64,000 nt of DNA, from the NCBI RefSeq assembly GCF_008923725.1, contig NZ_WBPF01000005.1, positions 604,293-668,292 of the forward strand, read 5' to 3'. The notes under the pieces are model-generated. The model did not search any database. It was not told the DNA's origin and was given only the letters and a program-made list of their open reading frames with translations. Below, piece by piece: positions 18,345 to 27,692 of this stretch. Numbering within the stretch: the stretch's first letter is position 1; each line of letters starts with the position of its first letter. The DNA comes from Bacillus sp. CH140a_4T (GTDB lineage Bacteria; Bacillota; Bacilli; Bacillales; Bacillaceae_G). The position numbers and the translations under genes were made by a program.

Positions 18345-18390
18345 GTCCCTTCTCTAAGAAGCCTATGCATAGGCTTCTTAAGGAAGGGAC
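18345..18390. terminator. Long near-perfect palindrome after the LPNAG gene
   Basis: GTCCCTTCT and AGGAAGGGAC frame AAGAAGCCTATGCATAGGCTTCTT. The stem exceeds 20 bp. There is no U-run on the + strand, so it may act mainly in RNA stability. Confidence 0.6.
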
Positions 18391-18827
18391 CAAATATACT
18401 GGTTTTCCCTCTAAAATTAGATTCTATTTCTATCCACATATCATTTGTTGTAAAGGCAAACCTTTCACTTTTCCATTATGATAATCACCCAAAATAAATA
18501 AATTTATTACATTTCAAACTTAGATTCGTTCCTTATAAATTAACAAAACTGAAAAACTTTCGCTCATACTGTACTCACCTAAATCATGATGATAGGAAAG
18601 TGTACAATTCTTTAACATTGTTAACTCTCAACTCATACACTACTAATAGTACTTGTGTAGCTATATAATTTCCCAAATCATCTAGACCACATATAATCCT
18701 CTACTAGTTTCTACATGATACTTTCATCCCCCCTCCCATAAAGTTCTTATTCTTCTAATTATTACATGACCATGATCCATTGCTACATTAGAACGACATC
18801 TATAAATATATATAAGGAGTGAAATAC
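18391..18827. other. Gene-free interval upstream of the flavoenzyme
   Basis: AT-rich with no supported frame. It should carry the promoter of the BBE-type gene; no clear hexamer pair was chosen. Confidence 0.4.
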
Positions 18828-20177
18828 ATGGATTCAACAAAGCTCACAGGACGAGTCATTTACAAAGGAGATCCTGGTTATCTAGAAGCTATTAAGAATT
18901 GGAATCCTTACGTTGATGTCTTCCCCCTCGTCTTTGTTTTTGCACAAAATTCATATGATGTCAGCAACGCCATAAAATGGGCTCGAGAAAATCATGTTCC
19001 CTTACGTGTTAGAAGCGGTCGGCATGCGTTAGATAAAAATCTTTCTGTAGTAAATGGCGGCATTGTTATCGATGTAAGTGATATGAACAAAGTTTGTTTA
19101 GATAAAAAGAATGGTATAGCAACCGTTCAAACTGGAATTCACGTCGGGCCACTTGTAAAAGGACTAGCTAGAGAAGGGTTTATGTCACCGTTTGGAGATA
19201 GTCCCACTGTTGGAATTGGTGGCATTACAATGGGCGGTGGATTTGGAGTAGTTTCACGAACAATCGGTCTAATAAGCGATAACCTTATTGCTTTGGAAAC
19301 AGTAGATGCGACAGGCCGAATCATTCAAGCAGATCAATATTGCAATAAAGATTTATTCTGGGCCTCTAGAGGAGGTGGTGGCGGAAACTTCGGATACAAT
19401 ACAGAATACACATTGAAACTTCATCGTGCCCCTAATACTGCCACAGTTTTTAATATTATTTGGCCATGGGATCAATTAGAAACTGTTTTTAAAGTTTGGC
19501 AAGAATGGGCACCTTTTGTAGACTCACGACTGGGATGCCTTCTTGAGATTTACAGCAAAATAAACGGACTTTGCCATGCAGAAGGTATATTTTTAGGGTC
19601 AAAAAACGAGCTTGTAACATTACTAGAACCTTTAACAAATGCTGGAACTCCAACACAAATTGTTATAGAGGAATTACCTTACCCAGCCGCTATTGATTTC
19701 TTAGATCCAGACGAGCCAATCCCCGGTCGGTCTGATCAAAGCGTTAAGTTCTCTTCTGCTTGGGCACTTAACCTTTGGCCGGAAGAGCCTATTTCAATTA
19801 TGAAACAATTTTTAGAAGAAGCTACTGGAACAGAAGCTAATTTCTTCTTTATTAATTGGGGCGGTGCTATAAGTAAAGTACCTAGCAGTAAAACTGCTTT
19901 CTTTTGGCGTAGCCCATTATTTTATACGGAATGGACTGCTAGCTGGAAAGACAAATCCGAAGAAGCTGCTAACCTAGCATCAGTTGAAAGAGTACGCCAA
20001 TTAATAAAACCTTACGTAACTGGCTCCTATGTTAATGTTCCAGATCAAAACATCGAAAATTTTGGACAAGAATATTACGGAGCAAATTTCGCTAAGCTTC
20101 GGAAAGTAAAAGCAAAATATGACCCAGAAAATCTTTTCCGTTTCCCACAAAGTATACCACCCTCTTCCTCTTGTTAA
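18828..20177 (+). CDS. BBE-type FAD-dependent oxidoreductase
   Basis: 449 residues from ATG 18828, with AAGGAG 8 bases before; a GTG three codons earlier abuts the SD. An N-terminal FAD-binding domain (VPLRVRSGRHALDKN, IDVSDMNKV, TVGIGGITMGGGFGVVSR) is followed by a substrate domain and the berberine-bridge C-terminal motif YYGANFAKLRKVKAKYDPEN. The His of GRHA is the usual covalent FAD site. The second Cys attachment of bicovalent members (GxC) is replaced by PTVGIGG, so single flavinylation is expected. Relatives oxidise sugars or alkaloid-like substrates; the substrate here is unknown. Confidence 0.87.
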   Translation: MDSTKLTGRVIYKGDPGYLEAIKNWNPYVDVFPLVFVFAQNSYDVSNAIKWARENHVPLRVRSGRHALDKNLSVVNGGIVIDVSDMNKVCLDKKNGIATVQTGIHVGPLVKGLAREGFMSPFGDSPTVGIGGITMGGGFGVVSRTIGLISDNLIALETVDATGRIIQADQYCNKDLFWASRGGGGGNFGYNTEYTLKLHRAPNTATVFNIIWPWDQLETVFKVWQEWAPFVDSRLGCLLEIYSKINGLCHAEGIFLGSKNELVTLLEPLTNAGTPTQIVIEELPYPAAIDFLDPDEPIPGRSDQSVKFSSAWALNLWPEEPISIMKQFLEEATGTEANFFFINWGGAISKVPSSKTAFFWRSPLFYTEWTASWKDKSEEAANLASVERVRQLIKPYVTGSYVNVPDQNIENFGQEYYGANFAKLRKVKAKYDPENLFRFPQSIPPSSSC

Positions 20178-20198
20178 TATGTGAAAAAACAAATAGGA

Positions 20199-20233
20199 AA
20201 AAGAACTCTTACGATGTAAGAGTTCTTTTTTTT
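20199..20233. terminator. Shared convergent terminator
   Basis: AAGAACTCTTAC pairs with GTAAGAGTTCTT, followed by T8. It separates the flavoenzyme from hrtA. Confidence 0.88.
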
Positions 20234-20903
20234 ATACCAGCTTCCCATCTCGAAGCGTCAATATACGATCACATACATCAAGCATTCTTTCATCATGCGT
20301 AATCATAATTGCTGCTTTTTGACTTTCTTTCACTTCACGTTTCATCATTTCCACAACTTCACGTGCGCGTTTTGAGTCTAAGCTTGCCGTTGGTTCATCC
20401 GCTAATATTAAATCCGGGTTGTTCATAAACGCACGAGCGATTGCTACCCTTTGTTTTTCCCCGCCAGATAGTTGATTTGGATAATGATTTTTTCTTTCTC
20501 CTAATCCAAATGCCGCTAATAAATGATCTGCACGCTTCTCAGATTCTTTCTTGCTTTCTTTTTTTAGCTTTGCAATGTAAAGCAATTGTTCTTTTACATT
20601 TAAATATGGAACAAGATTTGCGAACTGGAAAATGAAGCCGATTTTTTTCAAACGAATGTCTGTCATTTCCTTTTCCGATAACTTCGTAATATTTTGCTCA
20701 CGAATGTAAATATCCCCTTTTGACGGTGATAATAAAGCACCCGCTATTGATAATAACGTACTTTTCCCTGATCCAGAAGGACCGACGATTCCGATAAATT
20801 CTCCAGCTTTCACATCAAGCGACATCGGATGAAGGGCTGTTACTTCCGTATTCCCTTCTCCGTACACTTTACTTACTTTGTCTAATTTCAATAATGAAGT
20901 CAT
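20232..20903 (-). CDS. hrtA: HrtA-like haem efflux ABC transporter ATPase
   Basis: 223 residues, MacB/LolD-type ATPase: Walker A GPSGSGKST, Q-loop FQFANLVPYLNV, signature LSGGEKQRVAIARAFMNNPD, Walker B LILADEPT, H-loop MITHDERML. FMNNPDLILADEPTASLDSK is very close to the S. aureus HrtA I recall. Its ATG overlaps the TAA of the permease gene by 1 base. HrtAB pumps or extracts membrane haem and protects against haem toxicity. The HssR-like repeat in front of the permease and HssRS nearby strengthen the call. Confidence 0.85.
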   Translation of the reverse strand: MTSLLKLDKVSKVYGEGNTEVTALHPMSLDVKAGEFIGIVGPSGSGKSTLLSIAGALLSPSKGDIYIREQNITKLSEKEMTDIRLKKIGFIFQFANLVPYLNVKEQLLYIAKLKKESKKESEKRADHLLAAFGLGERKNHYPNQLSGGEKQRVAIARAFMNNPDLILADEPTASLDSKRAREVVEMMKREVKESQKAAIMITHDERMLDVCDRILTLRDGKLV

Positions 20904-21967
20904 TACATCCCGCCTCCAATTGCTTCTAATGCATCAACTTTTAATACTTGGTATAACGAAATAAGTGTTCCTAAAATACTAATGACGATAAAGATTGCTG
21001 CATATTGTGCAATCATCGGTGTTGTTAATAAGAACGGCATACCCGCTGGTAAAATTTGTTCTAATCCTTGTACAAGAACAATACTGATTACCATCGCAAC
21101 GACTGATAAGAATAATGCCTGTACGACTAAGCTATTTGCTAAATAAGAATTCTTTGTACCGATTGCTTTTAATACGCCTAATTGTTGTGTTTTTTGCAGT
21201 GTAATGACGTAGAAGAATACACCGATTAATAACGCAGCGATAACTAGTAAGAATGCAATGATCATTGTTAATGTTCCTTGCTCTTCTTTAAATCCTGGAA
21301 TACTTTGCAGTACTTCTTTTTTGTCGATAACATGTGCATTTTTAATTTCTTTATCTGTATTCAGTGCAATTGCACTATAATCTTTTTGGTTCGGTTGTGA
21401 GATAGACCCCCATACGCCTTCATTTACATAAACGACTGGTGTATGGCTAAACATTTGATCTTTCGTAAATCCAACGATTATAAATTCTTTCTTTGAAACA
21501 GGATCAATAATTGTATCTCCAATATCGATTCCTTTTTCTTTAATAGATTCATCAGCAACCATTTCGTTATTTGCTGTACCTAATTTCTCACCTTTTACAA
21601 TGTTCGGCTCTAAAAATGAATCACGTTCACTTGAGAAAATAGCAACATCCACTTTTTTCGAACTATCTTTCTTTTCATACGTTGAAACTTTCACACGAAA
21701 CGGAACAGCCTCTTTCTCACCTACTTGATTTACTACGTTATCTACATCTTCTTTCTTAATTTGTGAACGAAGTAATTTATTTTCCGCATCATCTGCTAAA
21801 ACGAACTTATTTGCCTCCATATTTTGAATCGATGAAGCATTATCATAAGATAGTCCATTTGCTAATCCTGAAATAACAAGGACTAAAAATGATAATAACA
21901 CCATAATCAATCCGATTAATCCGTATCTTAATTTTGATTGTTTTAATTCACGCAGAGCTAAAAACAT
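20903..21967 (-). CDS. hrtB: HrtB-like haem efflux ABC permease (FtsX/MacB type)
   Basis: 354 residues from ATG 21967 (AAGGAG 8 bases before). There is one N-terminal helix (about 17-37), a large extracytoplasmic domain, then three helices (about 232-255, 280-305, 315-340). MFLALRELKQSKLRYGLIG, FVLADDAENKL, FFYVITLQKTQQLGVLKAIG and the end KVDALEAIGG align with S. aureus HrtB as I recall it. It is the first gene of hrtBA. The promoter has a direct repeat matching the HssR consensus, so induction by haem through HssRS is expected. Confidence 0.85.
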   Translation of the reverse strand: MFLALRELKQSKLRYGLIGLIMVLLSFLVLVISGLANGLSYDNASSIQNMEANKFVLADDAENKLLRSQIKKEDVDNVVNQVGEKEAVPFRVKVSTYEKKDSSKKVDVAIFSSERDSFLEPNIVKGEKLGTANNEMVADESIKEKGIDIGDTIIDPVSKKEFIIVGFTKDQMFSHTPVVYVNEGVWGSISQPNQKDYSAIALNTDKEIKNAHVIDKKEVLQSIPGFKEEQGTLTMIIAFLLVIAALLIGVFFYVITLQKTQQLGVLKAIGTKNSYLANSLVVQALFLSVVAMVISIVLVQGLEQILPAGMPFLLTTPMIAQYAAIFIVISILGTLISLYQVLKVDALEAIGGGM

Positions 21968-22002
21968 TTCGCTCGCTCCTTCCTCTTTCTTTCTATGCAC
22001 TT

Positions 22003-22035
22003 ATCATAAAAAGGAATTATGAACGGAATATGAAC
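22003..22035 (-). promoter_or_regulatory. HssR-like direct repeat and -10 of hrtBA
   Basis: On the minus strand GTTCATATT (22027-22035), two bases, GTTCATAAT (22016-22024). The S. aureus HssR site I recall is GTTCATATT-N2-GTTCATATT, so only one base differs. A TATGAT -10 lies at 22003-22008 and the repeat covers the -35 position, as expected for an activator. Confidence 0.82.
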
Positions 22036-22059
22036 AGAAGATTACAGAGGATAAGATTT

Positions 22060-22074
22060 AATTTTCAGAAAACA
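22060..22074 (+). promoter_or_regulatory. Possible CodY box
   Basis: AATTTTCAGAAAACA matches 13 of 15 bases of the CodY consensus AATTTTCWGAAAATT, 79 bases before the regulator's start. This AT-rich motif is prone to chance matches. Confidence 0.35.
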
Positions 22075-22152
22075 TTGAAAATAATTGAAATCCTTGATAC
22101 AATTCAGTCAAATAATCTTGACCGAGTAATTTCATTTAAGGAGTTGATCATT

Positions 22153-22776
22153 TTGAAGCCCATGTTCACACTAACTACTTATAGCCAACTAAAAGCAATA
22201 AGCGATCCACTACGTGTCGAAATGATGATGCGTCTATGCGAACGTCCTTATACAGGACAATTACTATCTGAGAAATTCGGCATTCCAAGGGCGAAAATTC
22301 ATTATCATTTAAAAGAATTAGAAAAGAATGGTTTTATAGAAATCGTTTATACAGAAGAGAAAAATGGCATCGTTCAAAAGTTTTATCAATCTGTCGCGAA
22401 AGGCTTCACCCCTGCCGCAGATCTATTACCTCATTTAGAAATGTTAAGCGAATCAGGTCGCCAAATCTTTTTACAAATGACTGAAAGAACGAAAGGCCAC
22501 ATTCTCGCTGCACCAGAAGAAGCTTTTACATTACGAAAAGTAAGCGAAGACCCTGCTGATTGGAATTACGTTTCATCTTGCTGGGAATTTGATGCTACGC
22601 AAGAACAATTTCAAGTGTGGGTGAAAAAATTTCATGAATTGATGGCTGAATTAAATGAAATCGCAAAAGACGCGGATAAAGATCCAAATAGTAAATCTTA
22701 TTACATTTCTACCACTGCACTACAAATCGACGAACGGGCGATGCAGCGCTTTGTGAAAAAAGAAGAAAAATCGTAA
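22153..22776 (+). CDS. ArsR-like winged-helix regulator
   Basis: 207 residues from TTG 22153 with AAGGAG 8 bases upstream; ATG 22162 is too far from the SD. The N-terminal winged helix reads LKAISDPLRVEMMMRLCER then LLSEKFGIPRAKIHYHLKEL, with wing KNGFIEIVYTEEKNGIVQKF. The C-terminal 110 residues form a helical effector or dimer domain with no obvious metal-binding Cys. It lies between hrtBA and the MFS gene, which it most plausibly controls; haem control is not implied. Confidence 0.82.
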   Translation: MKPMFTLTTYSQLKAISDPLRVEMMMRLCERPYTGQLLSEKFGIPRAKIHYHLKELEKNGFIEIVYTEEKNGIVQKFYQSVAKGFTPAADLLPHLEMLSESGRQIFLQMTERTKGHILAAPEEAFTLRKVSEDPADWNYVSSCWEFDATQEQFQVWVKKFHELMAELNEIAKDADKDPNSKSYYISTTALQIDERAMQRFVKKEEKS

Positions 22777-22789
22777 TACGATTTTTTTT
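22766..22789 (+). terminator. Terminator of the winged-helix regulator gene
   Basis: AAAATCGTA and TACGATTTT with T8, overlapping the gene's 3' end. Confidence 0.75.
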
Positions 22790-22814
22790 ACACCAACGGT
22801 CAAATTTATTTTAC

Positions 22815-22978
22815 CGAATAAATTTACCCGGCAGTAACGGGCAGTAAGAATCCCCCTGAAAATTCAACTGGAGCAAAGAAGTTAGATAGGAGATTAACTG
22901 CCCGTAAATGCCCGATTGGTTCAACTAATAATCAGTGGGGATAAACCTCCCACTGATTAAAGTTTCACTTTATTATAA
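22815..22978. repeat. Dispersed structured intergenic repeat, copy B (bcr-like)
   Basis: In reverse orientation it matches 1452-1612: ATAAAGTGAAACTTTAATC at one end, AATCAGTG..CACTGATT stem, TTACTGCCCGTTA near the other. It ends 5 bases before the MFS gene's ribosome site, so it becomes that gene's leader if transcribed through. Confidence 0.65.
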
Positions 22979-22991
22979 AGGAGTAGATTAA

Positions 22992-24251
22992 ATGGACATA
23001 TTAAAAAACCGGAATTTCCTCTTATTGTTTTTAGGGAGAATTTTTACAAACATAGGAGATAGCTTGTATTATGTAGCTGCGATGTGGCTCGTATATAAAC
23101 TGAGTGGTAATCCTTTTTATTCTGGATTGGCTGGTTTTCTTACGCTATTACCTTCTGCACTTCAATTTCTTACCGGTCCATTCGTTGATAGATGGTCAAT
23201 CAAAAACACCCTCGTCATTACACAAGTTTTGCAATGTATTCTTATATTAATCATTCCTATTACACACTACTTCGACCTATTAACTGTTCAACTACTACTC
23301 ATCATTATGCCCATCGTAGCCTTTATCGAACAATTCACCTATCCCGCACAATCAAAAGCTTTACCACTTCTATTGAATAAAACACAATTATTAAAAGGAA
23401 ATTCACTCTTTTCATTTGCGTATCAAGGCATCGATTTAATTTGCACGACTCTTTCTGGCATATTAGTAGCACTACTTGGCGCAATCACTTTATATGTAAT
23501 CGACTCTTTCACATTCGCGATTACTGCCCTTTTGTTCTTTTCATTGAAAATGCCAAAGCAAGCAGAAACCAATACATCACTTTCAACTAAACAATATTTC
23601 TCTGATTTAAAAGAAGGCTTTTCGATCGTCTTCCGTTCATTAATGGGCGCCTTCTTAATCGGTTCAGTTGTCGCTAATTTTTCAATCGGTATGACAATGG
23701 CGATACTCCCTTCTTACGCTGATTCTTTAGGAGGCGTGAAATCATATGGCTTCTTCTTAGCTGCTATATCAGCAGGTAGTCTCATCGGTGCATTATTCAG
23801 TTCATGGGTTGGCAAACGTAATGTTGGCCGTGTCTCCATTATTAGCTTTGCGACTGGCTCTATCTTTTGGTTTCTCTCTACGATTGTACCGTTTCAATGG
23901 CTATCTATTCTCTTATTCGGCCTAGCTTGGATACCAATCGGTGCCACCAACATATTATTTGCGACAATTAGTCAAATTGCAATTCCAAATCAATATCTTG
24001 GACGCATTAACTCAGTCATGCGAAGTATGGGCACAATTGCTATGCCGTTCGGTTCTTTAATTGGCGGATACACCGCAAATGTATTTAGTAGCCAACTCAT
24101 TTTTGCGCTCGCTAGCATCGGTATTTTATTTATTTCTCTCGTATGGCTGCTTCATCCGAAATTACGAGCATTGCCGAAAGCTGATGAATTTACAGCGGAT
24201 ACTTTTGGAGTTCATTTTAGGGAAGAGCGCGGGAAAGGTACAGCTTTATAG
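22992..24251 (+). CDS. MFS transporter (MFS_1/MFS_3 type, drug-efflux-like)
   Basis: 419 residues with about 12 hydrophobic helices. It begins MDILKNRNFLLLFLGRIFTN and has the loop motif GPFVDRWSIKNTLV, where FVDRW replaces the usual GxxxDRxxR. The overall layout matches bacterial macrolide or enterobactin-type exporters. AAAGGAG is 9 bases before the ATG. A regulator gene lies just upstream on the same strand. A diverged copy of its last 34 codons recurs at 25033-25134. Confidence 0.85.
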   Translation: MDILKNRNFLLLFLGRIFTNIGDSLYYVAAMWLVYKLSGNPFYSGLAGFLTLLPSALQFLTGPFVDRWSIKNTLVITQVLQCILILIIPITHYFDLLTVQLLLIIMPIVAFIEQFTYPAQSKALPLLLNKTQLLKGNSLFSFAYQGIDLICTTLSGILVALLGAITLYVIDSFTFAITALLFFSLKMPKQAETNTSLSTKQYFSDLKEGFSIVFRSLMGAFLIGSVVANFSIGMTMAILPSYADSLGGVKSYGFFLAAISAGSLIGALFSSWVGKRNVGRVSIISFATGSIFWFLSTIVPFQWLSILLFGLAWIPIGATNILFATISQIAIPNQYLGRINSVMRSMGTIAMPFGSLIGGYTANVFSSQLIFALASIGILFISLVWLLHPKLRALPKADEFTADTFGVHFREERGKGTAL

Positions 24252-24263
24252 CAGGAACAAACA

Positions 24264-24293
24264 TAACCCCGTTCTAGATTTGGGACGGGGTTA
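24264..24293 (+). terminator. Terminator of the MFS gene
   Basis: AACCCCGTTC pairs with GGACGGGGTT. The same hairpin recurs at 25211-25240 behind the duplicated tail. Confidence 0.8.
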
Positions 24294-24367
24294 AAATGTA
24301 GTTATTTAATTTTGGATGTAAAATACTTCACTAAAAATATAACAATAGCACCAACTAAAACGTTCAA

Positions 24368-24838
24368 TTAACGATTTGATGGCCAAGACCCCTGCATTTT
24401 CCTTAATTGAATAATTTGGCCTGTATGATAAGCATCATGAAGCATGATGTCCAGTAATTTCTCCTCAAGTGAATTTTGTTCAAGCTCTTTTTCGGAAATT
24501 GCACTTAATACCTGTCTTAAATTACGCTGAGCATTTTCAGAACGTTCAACGACTTCCTTCCATTCCGTATCATCATTAGATTGCTTAGTAAGATAAAAGG
24601 TGTCATTACCGTCTAGATTATGTGCCCATTCACGGCCTTCCAAGTTTGCAGCAAGCCTCTCTTTGTAATAAATGAGATGATTAACGCTCTCCCAAATGGT
24701 ATTCGTTGCCTCACCAGATGGTTTCCACATAGCCTGTTCGGCTGTAAGTCCTTCTATAGCATGTTTAAACGGTGCATACCAACTCTCTTTATCGAATGTT
24801 GTATCTAGTACGTTTAATAACAAGTCAATTCGTTTCAA
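24368..24838 (-). CDS. DinB-family protein
   Basis: 156 residues from TTG 24838 (GGGAGG 8 bases upstream). A four-helix DinB/YfiT-like bundle with the three-His metal pattern: H53 in VNHLIYYKE and HDAYHTGQI near the end. Members act with bacillithiol or as small metal-dependent transferases; this one's substrate is unknown. It lies between the MFS gene end and a decayed copy of that end, transcribed towards the MFS gene. Confidence 0.8.
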   Translation of the reverse strand: MKRIDLLLNVLDTTFDKESWYAPFKHAIEGLTAEQAMWKPSGEATNTIWESVNHLIYYKERLAANLEGREWAHNLDGNDTFYLTKQSNDDTEWKEVVERSENAQRNLRQVLSAISEKELEQNSLEEKLLDIMLHDAYHTGQIIQLRKMQGSWPSNR

Positions 24839-25027
24839 AGTAATTTCCTCCCTACACGGTTCAAGTTTTAATTCAATCCTTATAACTCTGTAGAGATTCT
24901 ACATTTTTAAATAAACTTCCTGCTAATCTTATGCCACAAATTGGTCCAATTGTAGCATAGTAGGACTCACATTTTTCAAATATTTTTTACTTACGAAACA
25001 TCGGAATTTTATTCAGTTTTCTTGAAT

Positions 25028-25315
25028 GACTACTTCACCCGAAATTACGACCATTATCGAAAGCTGATGAAATTACGGCAAATATTTTTGGTGTTCGGTT
25101 TAAGGAAGGATGCTGGAAAGGTGCGGCTTTATAGCGGAAAGAAAACATTATCTAATCCGTAATGTTTAAAGATAATAAAGTTATTTGATTTTATAAGTTC
25201 AACCAAGTATAACCCCGTTCTAAATATAGGACGGGGTTAAAAATATAGTTATTTCATTTTGTATGTAAGATACTTCACTTCACTAAAAAATATAACAATA
25301 AAGTTATTTAAAAAT
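25028..25315 (+). pseudogene. Decayed duplicate of the MFS gene tail with its terminator
   Basis: 25033-25134 encodes LHPKLRPLSKADEITANIFG then VRFKEGCWKGAAL and a stop, in frame and clearly homologous to the MFS C-terminus (LHPKLRALPKADEFTADTFG). The downstream terminator (AACCCCGTTC..GGACGGGGTT) and the following AAAATACTTCACT-like sequence are also repeated. Nothing upstream of 25030 matches the MFS gene. The copy differs at many sites yet keeps the frame, so it came from an old duplication or a paralogous cluster. Confidence 0.75.
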
Positions 25316-25452
25316 CTAAGTTTTATTCAAAAAAAGCGCCCAATTATGGAAAGTCAAGATGATGATTTTGACTGTTTCCTTTTCTTTTTGACTAACGCAC
25401 TAGTTTAAAAACGGAACCATTTAAAGAAGATTGACACTTGAGTAACTCTGTT

Positions 25453-25956
25453 TTATTTTGAATATAGGTAAAGTCCAAAATCTTGCATAACAGAGGTTTG
25501 CCCCATTTGCCGCAACATAGTAGCTATATTGCCACGGTGATAAGAACCATGGGTGACAACGTGAAGTACTGATTCAGAAATAGAAGTTTCAAGCACCCCA
25601 GCATATGGGTTATTCACCACTATCACCTTATCAATATCTTCTTGACTGTTTAAAAGGGCTTTGTTTCGTTCGGATAAGTCTTGAAATATTTTTTTCATTT
25701 CCTCAATATTTTTCGTTTCCACCTGTTCTCTCAATTGGTTTGTAGACACCATTGCTTCATTCATACTTTTACCTAAGATAATGTCAAACCATGCGTAATC
25801 TGTAAGGTAAATGTGCGACAACACCTTTGATACCGAAGAAAAACCACTCTGAATTTCCTTATGATAAATGTCCTGTGGTAGTTCTTTTAAACGATCAATT
25901 ATCACTCCATTTGCCCATACGTGGTATTTGTACATTATTAATGCGGGGTGTGTCAT
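25453..25956 (-). CDS. DinB-family protein (second, distantly related)
   Basis: 167 residues, a four-helix DinB bundle with H48 (VLSHIYLTDYAW) and the C-terminal HVVTHGSYHRGNIATMLRQM metal motif. It is not a recent duplicate of the neighbouring DinB gene, as residues agree only at motifs. GAGGGAC precedes the ATG. It probably acts in the cytoplasm as a thiol-dependent or metal-dependent enzyme, with no clear substrate. Confidence 0.82.
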   Translation of the reverse strand: MTHPALIMYKYHVWANGVIIDRLKELPQDIYHKEIQSGFSSVSKVLSHIYLTDYAWFDIILGKSMNEAMVSTNQLREQVETKNIEEMKKIFQDLSERNKALLNSQEDIDKVIVVNNPYAGVLETSISESVLHVVTHGSYHRGNIATMLRQMGQTSVMQDFGLYLYSK

Positions 25957-26279
25957 CTAAAAGTCCCTCATTTCTAATAGTTTTTTCGTATTGAAACAAT
26001 TGATGCCTAGATAAATAATTTATCTATAAATTCTGTTGTTCAATTTATTATTCCATTTTATTTATAATATTCCTTCCTAAACTAATCTCACTTGTTACCA
26101 TAAGTACATTCCTTCACAACCCCTATTTATTCACATCGATATCCAAATTAATTACAAATTGTTATTCAAGAATATGACCCAATTGCGGAATAGAATGACT
26201 CGCATTTTTTCAAACAACTTTTTGTCACTTTACACATAAGCGAAAATATATCAGCGATCTCCCGAAACGAAATGACAAA
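25957..26279. other. Gene-free interval
   Basis: AT-rich DNA between the DinB gene and the hssRS terminator. I see no supported frame, repeat or motif. Confidence 0.4.
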
Positions 26280-26312
26280 AAAGAAGAGGCAGTTTCAAAA
26301 ACAGCCTCTTCT
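26280..26312 (-). terminator. Terminator of the hssRS operon
   Basis: AGAAGAGGC and GCCTCTTCT flank a loop, with a U-rich tail on the minus strand. Confidence 0.85.
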
Positions 26313-26314
26313 AT

Positions 26315-27691
26315 CTATTTCGGAAGCTCCACTTGAACAGTAGTCCCTTCCCCTTTCGTACTATACACTGAAACATTTCCGTTATGCAGTTCCACAATCT
26401 TCTGCACAATCGATAATCCTAAACCGCTACCTTCTACGTTTCTTGCCCTAGCTGTATCTACTTTGTAAAAACGATCAAATATACGGTCCATCTCTTCTTT
26501 TTCCATACCGATTCCGTTGTCTGATATAGAGATCATCACACTTGATTCTAATTCTTCTACAACAAATTCAATTGTTCCAGCGTCGTTTGAAAACTTAATA
26601 CTATTCGTAAAGATGTTACTCCATACTTGATGAAGTAAGTTTTCATCACCTTGTATTGTAATATCCGGCACATCAAATTCAACGGCGATATCTTTTTCAC
26701 GCCATTTCCATTCGAGCATAAAAATGACGTCTTTAATTTGTTTCTGCAAATTGAATTCTTTTATTTGCAACACTTTCTCTTCTTTATCTAATGAAGCGAG
26801 CGTAAGTAACTGTTTACATAAACTAGACATTCGCTTACTTTCGCCCTCAATAATTTGTAAGTAATGGTTTCTTTCTTCCACACTCATCTCTTCTGACTGT
26901 AACGTTTTTGAGAACCCTTGTATGGAAGAAAGCGGCGATTGAAATTCATGAGAAACATTCGAAACGAATTCTTGTCTCATTTCATCTAATTCTTTTATAC
27001 TTTTCGTCATCTTTTGAAAATTAGTTGCTAATGTACCAATTTCATCTTTTCGATTTTCATCTAATTCGATATCATATTCACCACTTGCAATCTTTTTCGT
27101 CGCTTTCGTAAATGTACGAATGGGACGAACGATATAACCTGCTGCAATCGCTATAAAAATGATACTTAATACAACGATGAAACCGAGTAATACCGCTAGA
27201 AAAATTCGCATCTCGCCAAATTGGTTCTGAATGTCCGGACGAATAAATAAAGCGTACTGTTTATCACCGTGTTTTACCGGTACACCGACACTATTAATTA
27301 ATTCATTATCGAAAAACCCTGTAATAAATAGGCGAGTCGGATATGTAGAAACGCCATTAAACGTTTCGCCATTCAATACTTTATGAACGGTATCATCACT
27401 TATTGTCGTCTTACGAAACGCATTGCCGATACGCTTTCCGTTCTTTTGATCATCTACAATGTAAATTTCATATCCTAATTTTGCAATAGACTGTAAGTAC
27501 GTCTCTTGATTCTCTTCACTTTGCTTTTCATATAACGATTTAACTTCTTCCGCATACATTAAAATCTTTTCACTATTGTACGGTTTTAACTTCACTTGAT
27601 AATATACATTCGTTAATAAAAAACCGATAATACTGCTAAGTAGCATGATCCCAACCGTCATAAAAACAAATCTAGAGTATAGTGATTTCAT
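26315..27691 (-). CDS. hssS: HssS-like haem-sensing histidine kinase
   Basis: 458 residues. Helices lie at about 10-30 and 163-186; HAMP about 187-238; H248 in SNVSHEFQSPLSS; N box NIFTNSIKF; G boxes DNGIGM and GSGLGLSI. LLTNVYYQVKLKPYN, LFITGFFDNELINSVG and RPDIQNQFGEMRIFLAVLL match S. aureus HssS, including the extracytoplasmic part, more than a generic kinase would. It should sense haem at the membrane and phosphorylate HssR. It is separated from hssR by 1 base. Confidence 0.85.
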   Translation of the reverse strand: MKSLYSRFVFMTVGIMLLSSIIGFLLTNVYYQVKLKPYNSEKILMYAEEVKSLYEKQSEENQETYLQSIAKLGYEIYIVDDQKNGKRIGNAFRKTTISDDTVHKVLNGETFNGVSTYPTRLFITGFFDNELINSVGVPVKHGDKQYALFIRPDIQNQFGEMRIFLAVLLGFIVVLSIIFIAIAAGYIVRPIRTFTKATKKIASGEYDIELDENRKDEIGTLATNFQKMTKSIKELDEMRQEFVSNVSHEFQSPLSSIQGFSKTLQSEEMSVEERNHYLQIIEGESKRMSSLCKQLLTLASLDKEEKVLQIKEFNLQKQIKDVIFMLEWKWREKDIAVEFDVPDITIQGDENLLHQVWSNIFTNSIKFSNDAGTIEFVVEELESSVMISISDNGIGMEKEEMDRIFDRFYKVDTARARNVEGSGLGLSIVQKIVELHNGNVSVYSTKGEGTTVQVELPK

Positions 27692-27692
27692 T

